From contig JAIDMV010000273.1 in NCBI GenBank assembly GCA_029050385.1, positions 1-10,014 on the forward strand: 10,014 nt of DNA. Reading direction: 5' to 3'. The notes beneath the pieces were generated by a model. The model saw nothing but the letters and a program-made list of their open reading frames with translations. It had not been told where the DNA came from and searched no databases. A program made the translations under genes and the position numbers. Numbering within the stretch: position 1 is the first letter of the stretch; every line of letters starts with the position of its first letter. The DNA is from Anaeroplasmataceae bacterium. Lineage in GTDB: Bacteria; Bacillota_I; Bacilli_A; Acholeplasmatales; Anaeroplasmataceae. Shown here one piece after another: positions 1 through 9,500 of the stretch.

Positions 1-1
1 T

Positions 2-595
2 ACCATTTGTAGTATCAACAGTTTCTAATCCATCACAGTCATAGAACATATACTCACCAATGATGTTATTTAAGAATGTAATATTCTTTAAATTATCATT
101 GTTAGTAAATGCATATGGACGAATAGATTGAACACTTGTACTTTGAGAAACACTTGCATTAATTGTTAAATTAGTAAGTGCTGATGTCTCTGTTTCAAAT
201 TCATCTTGAGCAAACATATATGCTCCAATTAAATTATTCAAGAAATCAACATTTTCAACACTTGAACTATTTGCAAATACATGTGTTCCTAAATTCTCAG
301 GATTGTATCTATCAATAGATTCAGGAATAATTACATTGATGATATTATCGCAGTTATAGAATGCATAATTGCCAACATAGTATACAGAATCTCCTAGCTT
401 GATTGCAGAATCAATTGCATCCTCTGTAAAGCTTAATTTTACATCTGGAGTGTAATTAATATTCATAATTCCACTATTCATAAATGCATAATCTAAGATT
501 CTTTCTACTGTTTGATAATTAACATTTCTTAGCATAGATGTATTCATAAATGCACCTACACCTACGGTAGTATCTACTAAAATATTCACTGTAGC
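2..595 (-). repeat. LRR block I (residues 3128-3325, 7 units, continues past the window)
   Basis: Cores are VGAFMNT, DYAFMNS, NYAFYNC, THVFANS, AYMFAQD, PYAFTNN and EYMFYDC. FLNN-x-IG-x-YMF units follow HVF and YAF units in turn near 60-260, as in block E. Only two of seven units keep Cys. Nothing resembling a C-terminal anchor appears, and the frame runs open off the low-coordinate end. Confidence 0.9.
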
Positions 596-3500
596 TAACT
601 TAGATGGAATATAGAATGTATAGTTATGAATTCCATTATCATATGATTGAACAATGTCAGTAATACCATATACTCTCTTTTCATCTTCTGTTAATTCAGA
701 AATCTGTTCAGCATAATCGATTAGATAATCAGCATATGCCTCATCAAATTCTGTAAGAGCTATGTAATTGCCCTCTTCATCCTTATCAAGAGTCAATAAC
801 TCTTCACCGAAGATATAACCATATAAAGATTCCTTAGAATTTGATGCAAAGCGATGTGCACCAACAAATGGTATAGATAATTCAGTTAATTCTAAACATC
901 TACCAAATGCTGCATATCCAATACTTGATACATATTCTGTACAATTTACATTAACTAAAGAATAGTCAAAGTAGAACATGTAATCAGAGATTTCAATTCC
1001 ATCACGAATGTTTGCTGCATCCTTAAATATGATGTTTTCTAATTCCTTACAATATGCGAAGGCATATGTACCAATAGAACGAACATTCTTTGGAATAATT
1101 AAGTTTTCTAAAGAAATACATCTTGCAAATCCATAGTGACCAATCTTATTGATAACTGTCTCAAAATCAAAGGCATTTTCTAATACAGATGATTTATCAA
1201 AGCCATCATGTGTTAAAGTACCATGGTTTGCATTTACAAGGTTAAGACATCCGTAGAAGCCGTAATCCTTAACCTCAACAATTTGTTCGAACCAAACATT
1301 TTCAATTTGCTTTAAGTTCATCATAGCACCTGTTCCTACAATAGTTTCCTTAATCTTCTTATTGTTAATAATCTTAACATTTCTTAAAGACATAGGGATA
1401 TAGAAATCATAGTAAACAGATTCAAATTCAATCTCACTTGCATCTTCTGATGATGTTGCAATCTTGAAGCCTTGACGTACAAGAATACTCTTTTCGTTTG
1501 CTTCACTATCTTGATCCTCATCATAAGGATTTAATTCATCAACAAGATAGCTATCCTTAATCATACCATGGTTATTCTTAGGATCCTCACCGAATATCCA
1601 TCCAAATAAAGATTCCTTAGAATCACCCGTATAAATATGTGCACCAACGAATGGAACGATTAAAGTTTCTAAAGTATCACAAGAACCAAAGGCTGCATAA
1701 CCAATAGTTGTTAATTCATTAGAACTATTGTTTGTTACATCCATATACTTAAGGTTAGTACAATCATAGAACATATAGTTTGTAATGAATGCATTTTCAA
1801 TTGTAATGTCATGTAACATATGTGAGTATGCAAATGCATATTCGCCAATAGGAGCACCTTCAAGCTCACTTATAGTTACACAAGCAGGGATAACAATTGT
1901 TTCTAATGCATCACAATGTGCAAACATATATTGACCTAAGTATGCTGTACGAATTGTAATGTCAATTAATGCATCACAATCGTAGAACGCATGAGTTCTA
2001 ATCTCAGTAATATTTGCTGGAACAATAAGTTCTTCTAATCCATCACAGTTGAAGAATTGATATTCGCCTAACAAATCATTAGCTAATACAATACGTCTTA
2101 GACCATCTTCATCTGCAAATGAATATGTTTCAATATCAGTTACAGCAACTGGAATATACAAGGATACAATAGAATCACACTGATCAAATGCATAATCACC
2201 AATAAAGTATACATTTTCTGGGATACATACATTGATCAATTCCATATTGCCTTCATATAATACAGCAATTGAATTGATATACATTAAACCACTAAGAGTC
2301 TTTGTCTTTTGAACATCATCTTCTACATAATGAATTGTACGTTCTCTATTCTCATAGAAACCATAATCATGAATTTCTAATAGATTTGTTTTACTCATTG
2401 GATTAGAAGCTGTAATTTCATTACCAGCTGCATCTACAACGATTTCAGCAACATTACCTGAAGCATCTACAGATGCCTTAGTCAATGTCTCATAGAAGTT
2501 TACAGTTGTAAGAGAATCACAACGCATCAATGCGCCATAACCTACAATAGTCTCCATTGTGAAATTAACATATGTTAAAGCTACTGGAAGGATATAATTC
2601 TTTTCTATAGCTTCATCACTATATCTTTGTGATGCAACATAGAAATTAATATAGTCTGCATTATTACCTGTAATCTGTAGATAGTTATCCATCTTATAAT
2701 GGTTAATAATGTAACAATGATCAGATAAGAAGTTCAATGATGTTGGATATTGAACATAATATTTACCTGCATCTTGAACATATAATGCATCCTCACCAAA
2801 TGCTTCTTGTAATTCTGTTAAAGTATCAAATGGTGTAGTTGAAGTTTCAAGCGTTACGACATAACGTGCATAATACTTGCCATCAATTTGAAGATATAAA
2901 CGATTACCCCATCTAGCTCTTAATTCTTCTACAGTATCATAGCCTAAATCCTTGCGGTAAGCATAAATCGTACCAGATTCAGTATCCTTATAAACGCCTG
3001 CAGTTGTAAGCATGAATTCTGCTAAAGAACGAGTTTGATAGCCTTGAACATAATAACTTCCCTTATATTCAAATACATCCTCTGAAGTTTTACCAGCTTC
3101 TACTGCAGCTGCAATTGCCTCATCATGAGAAGCATATGGAGTATCTAATGTATTATATACCCACTCATTTTGAATATCCTTATAGAATGGAATTGGAGTA
3201 GTACCAAACATCCAACCGAATAAGGAATCCTCTGTACCTGAGTTTCCAGCCTGACTTCCAATAAATGGTAAAGTTAAAGATTGTAGATTAATACATCCAC
3301 TGAACATTTCTCCACCAACATGGTCTTCATCCTCATAAGAACCAAAGGTTTGAAGTGTATTAGGTATAGTAAGTTCTGTAATTGTACGACAATTTGTAAA
3401 TAGACGATTTCCTAAAGTTCTTAATGCAGTCTTACCATCAGACTCTGTTAAGAAGGTAATCTTCTGTAGGTCATAACAATTCTCAAATGCAGAATCACCA

Positions 3501-6500
3501 ATTGTTTCAACTGTTGCTGGAATTTCTATATGAGTTAATCCAGAACAATCAAGGAATGCATTTTTATAGATATGCTTAACATTATTAGGTAATAGAATTT
3601 CCTCTAAGGAAGCACATCCATTGAATGCACCATAAGAAATAACTTCATCATCCGCAATGATAACCTTCTTTAGACCCTTTGGAATGTAAGTTACAACAAC
3701 AGAATCATCTAAGTCACCTTCATTATTAATAAAGTGTTGTCTGATTTCATAGCTATTGTAATATTCTGGTCCGGCAAAGATATAACCAAATAGTCCTTCT
3801 GTTGTAACATTAAGACTTTCTTGAGCACCAATGAATGGTAAAGTTAAGCTTTCAAGCATACTTTCTCCATTTAACGCACCATAACCAATATGTTCAACAG
3901 TTCCTGGGATTTCGATTTCCTTAACTAACCAGTTATCCTTAAATGCATTTTGCTTAATATCTGTTAATTGTCCATTTTCATCGAAGGAAATTGTTAATAC
4001 TCCACGACAGCCTTCAAATGCTGAAATACCAATTGTTGCAATATTTCCTGGAACAATAATAGATGTAAATGCCTTACAATTATAGAATGTCTTATCTCCA
4101 ACGGTATCAACCATGCTGCTTGTTGGAACCTTAAGAATTCCTCTCTTAGATTCGTCAAGCTCGCCACCATTATCGCCGACAGACGCAAGATAATCTAATA
4201 ATGTACAGTTCATAAATGCACCAGTACCTAGTTGTTCAATTGAATCAACATCCCAGATTACTACTCTTAAGTGAGAATCTTCTTCAGTTAATTCCTCACC
4301 AGGTTCTGCCGCATGAGCAAACATATAATTACCAATCTTATTATTTAAGATAGTTGCTTTTTCTAGACCACTACATTCAGCAAATACATAGTCTGCACAA
4401 GAACCACTTTCCTTATTAATTGATTGTGGAACAACAACTTCTCTTAAAGAGTCATCGTTATAGAACATGTAATTTCCTAAACGGTCTAGACCCTCAGTCA
4501 ATGTTAAGTCCTCTAATAGGTCACATTCTGCAAACGCATAATCACCTATGAAGGATACACGTCCAGGGATTTGTAGTGTTGGAACCACTAATTCTACTAA
4601 TTGATCATTTTCATAGAACATATGGTCTCCAATATAGTTATTCAAGATTTCAATATCTGTTAAGCCGTTATATGCAAAGGCATATTCTCCGACTTCTGTT
4701 ACAGATACTGGAATAGTTACATAAGATAATGTACTTCTAACCTCATCAGAACCAGCAAACGCATAAGCACCAATGCTTTCTAATTCGCTACATGTATCTA
4801 ATTGAATATGAGAAAGGCTAGTACAATTTCTAAATGCATCATCACCAATCCAATCTAGGACAGTGGAAGGATTTTCTTCCTTGTTTAATGCATATCTTTC
4901 TCCGTCTTCATCCATAGTAACATCAGCAGGTAAATATACATTTTCAAGTGCTGTATTATTAAGGAATGCACCATTACCAATGTAAATTAATTCATTAGAG
5001 TAAGATAAATCTACATTTACAAGCTCCTTAGCATTAGCACATGCCTCATCAGCAATGTGTGGAGCGTTTGTAACATAAAGATTCTTTAATGATTTAGGTA
5101 AAGCGTAATCTACACCTAACTCTTCTGCGAAATAGTAATATTCATCAAAGAATTCTTCTTCATAAATTCCAGTCAATAAGATTTGTACATATTGTCTATA
5201 TTTAATATCCGCTGTCATATAGTTATTGAAAATAATGTCAGTAACATCTGTAGGGATACCAAATAATGTTGCAATCTGCTTTTCATTTAATACATCATTA
5301 TATACATCAAAGTATAGATATTGATGGAATTGTAAATATTGATATAAGTTCTCTAAATATTCTTTACTTGTACCAAAGAAATGACCTAAAACCTCTGTCT
5401 CTACAGTTGGTTCAACTAAACGGTCAGCAATAAATGGAACAGAAAGAGTTTCAAGGTTATAGCAGCCTTTTAAGATATTTTCGCCAATCTCTATTGTAGT
5501 ATTAGGAACATACAATTCAGTAATTGTCATATCTTGGAATGCATATCTACCAATCTTTTGAAGAACTGGAGATAAGATCATATCTGGCATACTTACACAA
5601 CCACTGAATGCAAATTCACCGATTTCAAGAATTGTCTCTGGGAATCCAATTGGATGGTTTTCATCTTCATCTTTCTTATAATCATATAGATTTGTACAGT
5701 TGAAGAATGCATAAGCACCTATATAACGAACATTTCCAGAAATTTCAATTCTTTCAATTTGATTACAGTTACTGAAAGCACCAAATGGAATTGTATTCAT
5801 TCTTGTATTAGGAATAACAACCATTTTTAATGTTTGTGGAATATAGTAACGAATTACACCATATTCATATTCAGTAGATTGTTCTTGCTTATCTTCCTTT
5901 TGATATAACTGTAATGCTGGATAACTTCCTTCATATTCTTCTGTACCGAATAGTACACCGAATACACTATCAATACCATTAGCACTTGCAGACTTACCAA
6001 CATAAGGAACCTGAATAAATTCTAAGGAAGCACATTTTGCAAATGTATTTTCCAAAATAGAACTAATTTGGTTAGGAATAAGCATTTCTTTTAAGTTTGT
6101 ACAATTATAGAATGCCTCATGCTGAATTTGCTTTAAGGAATCTTGTGGTAACCAAATATGGTCTAATCCTGTACAATTATAGAATGCACCACGTCCAACA
6201 ATTGTTTCTTTTGTTATAATAACTGTCTTCAATCCAACTGGTAGGAAGAAAGTTGCAGTATGAACGTTTGTATAAGATTGTGTAATTGGATAGAATAGAG
6301 AAGTATCTGTTAATAGATCATAAGTTTCCTCATCATCATATCCATTATCAATACCTTCAGCTGTAAGAGTAGCCTTTGGATGAGATAGAGTTTCTCCATC
6401 TAAGAATAAACGGCCAAAGATCCAACCGAATGTTGCATCAAGTACATTCTGGTTACCAATACTACTACCAATAAATGGCATATAGATGAATGTAATATTT

Positions 6501-9500
6501 CTACAGCCCTTAATTGCACCTTCACCAATGAATGTAGTAGATTGAGGAACATCAAATGTTGAAATTAATGTTTCTTGGAATGCAAATGCGCCAATAGATT
6601 CAACACTTGATTTATCAGTATTTTGAGCCATACCACCATATGTATATGTCTTATAGCCTTCAAGAATAAAGGTTGTATCATCTACTGTATAGTAAGTTAA
6701 TATATTTGCATTTTTAAGGGCATCAGCATCAAGAATGCTTACAAGCTTACCATCATCATCTGTCTTAGGATTACGATAAGTATTATAATCAAATGCATCT
6801 GTATAGTAAACATCTGTCAATGAAACATTCTTTGCAAATGCACCTGTACCAATCTTAGTTACATTTGGACGAATATAAACTTCAGGTATATTTCTACATT
6901 GATAGAACATATAGTCTGCAATATATCCATTTTGAATATCTAAGGCTGTAATACTTGTACAGAATTCAAAGATATGTTCTGGCATATTTTCCTCAAGATA
7001 TTGAGGTCCTATAACGATAACATCATCTACAGTTGAGTTAAATGTTGTAAGAACTTCGTCATGAGAGAACATATATGCACCAAAGACAATACAATGATTT
7101 CTTACATTTTCTAGATCTGTATTATATGCAAATGTATGAGTTCCAATTTCATTCACTGATGCTGGAATATCTAGCTCAGTTATGGAATTCCAACCATAGA
7201 ATGCATAAGAACCTAAATGCTCTACTTTGTCATCAAATGTAAGCTCTAAGAAATTGCTCTTATGCTTTGTAGGATCATTATAGAATGCATAGTCTCCGAT
7301 GAATAACAATTCGTTAGGCATAACTGCTGCGAATGAAGCTGGAAGCTCAGCGAATGTTGCTGCACCTGCAAATACGTAATTTCCATTAAACTCTTTTAGA
7401 TTATAATCCATATAGAATGCATAATCACGAATTTGTAAGATTTCAGGATTGATAGAAACATGAGTTAAATATACCATGTTCATAAATGCACCAAAATCAA
7501 TAATGCTTTCATCATAAATTGTGACATTTACTAATGAATTAGGGAAAATGTATGAAATTGTTTTATCCTCAGCATAATAGATTTCTGATGCAGTATAAGC
7601 AGTATCAGGAATATAAGATAATTTATATTCTGTCAATACACCTAATGGATAATAGTCTGTTATAGTTTCTTCCAAATCACCTTCATCAATTCTTTGATAA
7701 TGATGCTTAGAAATAATAACTATTTTAACATTAACCTTCTTTGTTTCTTCATCAAATACACGAGTTATATCAGCAAATAGTTCATAGTAATCTACAATAG
7801 CTGCCTCTGCAACAAGGTTACGTGTAGAAATACCATAACGAATGACTAACTCTTCATCCTCATCTAATACCTCTGGAAGGATACTAATTTCAGAAGCACT
7901 GATATCAGGTAAATAAGCATACATCATATCAAATGCTTTTTCCTTAATATAGTCTTCAATATCCTTCATAGAATATGTCAAATCAGAATCTGTACAAATA
8001 GACTCGTAAACATCAACTTTATAGTAAGTAGTTACAATAACAGGAGCTCCCTCAACTTCAGGAGTTGTAGTTACAGTAAATGAATTTACAACATAAACAA
8101 GTTTTGTAATCACACCAGATGGTACGAAACGTTCTTCTTGTTCTTCAACAACTTGAACTCCACTAATTTCCACAGTGATTGTTGTAGTTTCATTCTTTTT
8201 AACGGAAGTAGCTACAGCTGTCACTTTATAATCACCGAAAGTAAGTACATAAGTTGTTACCGAATTCTTAGTAGTTACAGTAGGTTCAGTTGTTGCATCA
8301 AATCCCTCAATACCAGCAAAGTATGCTTTCATTGCGGATACGATTTGATCCTTAATTGTATCATCCTTTTCTTCTTGAGTCATTTGACTATAAGAATCCT
8401 TATAGGTTGTAGCTGTATAATTTTCTAAGATATAATAATCAGTCTCACCAAAAATCCAACCAAATAAGCCTTTTTCTTCAGCATATTCAGTAATATCTCC
8501 ACGTTCTGCACCAACAAATGGAATATGAACAGAAATTAGAGACTTACATCCACTGAATGCAGAGCCTTCAATGTATTGTAAAGATATTGGTAAATATAAT
8601 TCTGTAATTGAAGAACATTGTGCAAAAGCATATTCCTCAATTGTTTGAACACTAGGATTTACATTTAATTCATCCTCAGTATTTACAGTTGTTAAGCTAG
8701 AACAACGATAGAATGCGCCTGCTGGAATCTTTGTAATAACTTGATCAGGATCATCAGCAACACCACCAATAGTTACGCGCTCTAAGTCATAACAATTTGC
8801 AAACATATAATTACCTAGGTACGCACCTTGAATATCTGCTTCGATTAAGCTTTCACAGTTTGCGAAAATATAATCTGCAAGATATGGTCCATCATATTCA
8901 AATCCTATTTCTGTTGCACCTAGAGTATTTGGTGTAATCAAATTCTTAATAGATGTACAGTAACGGAATGCTTCCTTCTCAATAACACGTACACTTGTAG
9001 GTAAGATTACTGTATTACCATCAGTTGTATCTGTCTCACCAATATTAACCATGCTGCTTAAGCTACTACATCTATAGAAACAGCCTTCTGGAATAATACG
9101 GATATCGTTACTGATTGCAATATCTCTAAATTCACCATCATATGCAAACATGAAAGGTCCTAAGATATCACATTTTACAGTAGCTCTCTCTAAATGCTTA
9201 TTATAAGCAAATACATACTTACCAATTTGTTCAACATTTTCAGGAACAATAACTTCAATTGCACTTAAACAGTAGTTAAATGCGAAGTCCTCAATGTTCA
9301 ACACAGTAGTAGGAATAGTTAATACTGGATCTCCATCTGCATTATTATTATTCATATTAACTAATGATTCGCAATGATTAAATGCTGCAACATTAATTGT
9401 TGTTAAACCATCAGCCAAATTAGCAGTTTCAAGACTAGTACAATGATCAAAGATATAGTCACCTAAAATCTTACATTGTACATCAACATAAGTCAAACTT

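Larger units (their letters stand above)
7532..8524 (-). other. Junction 1: PFVGA/GLFGWIFGE module with large insert (residues 485-815)
   Basis: The segment opens with IPFVGA, reaches GLFGWIFGE at about 8444-8473 and ends with YIFPNSL at 7532-7552, which starts the next LRR block. At 331 residues it is the longest junction, against 57-232 in the others. The extra length is a pair of tandem copies of a domain without LRR cores, described separately. The opening and closing motifs are shared by all eight junctions and are familiar from giant LRR_5 proteins of low-GC bacteria, where their function is unknown to me. Confidence 0.85.

Noticed and set aside
3994..4188. Minus-strand 64-codon frame with start and stop
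   Set aside because: It is in a different minus-strand frame from the giant gene and lies wholly within LRR block E. Its product has no recognisable motif, and it is a shadow of the repeat coding.
3200..6010. Higher-order super-repeat: junctions 3 and 5, and 4 and 6, are each exactly 2,169 nt apart
   Set aside because: The equality arises by compensation. Junction 3 plus block D is 61+129 residues while junction 5 plus block F is 57+133, and junctions 4 and 6 differ in length (118 against 232) with unrelated inserts. Only the TITEL-x-x-PNT unit ends look shared.
8138..8428. Plus-strand 96-codon frame, Ser/Cys/Ile-rich, with apparent hydrophobic stretches
   Set aside because: It lies antisense to the Thr/Val-rich insert domain. 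The Ser, Cys and hydrophobic composition is what antisense reading of such codons produces, and I did not identify a convincing ribosome binding site or domain.
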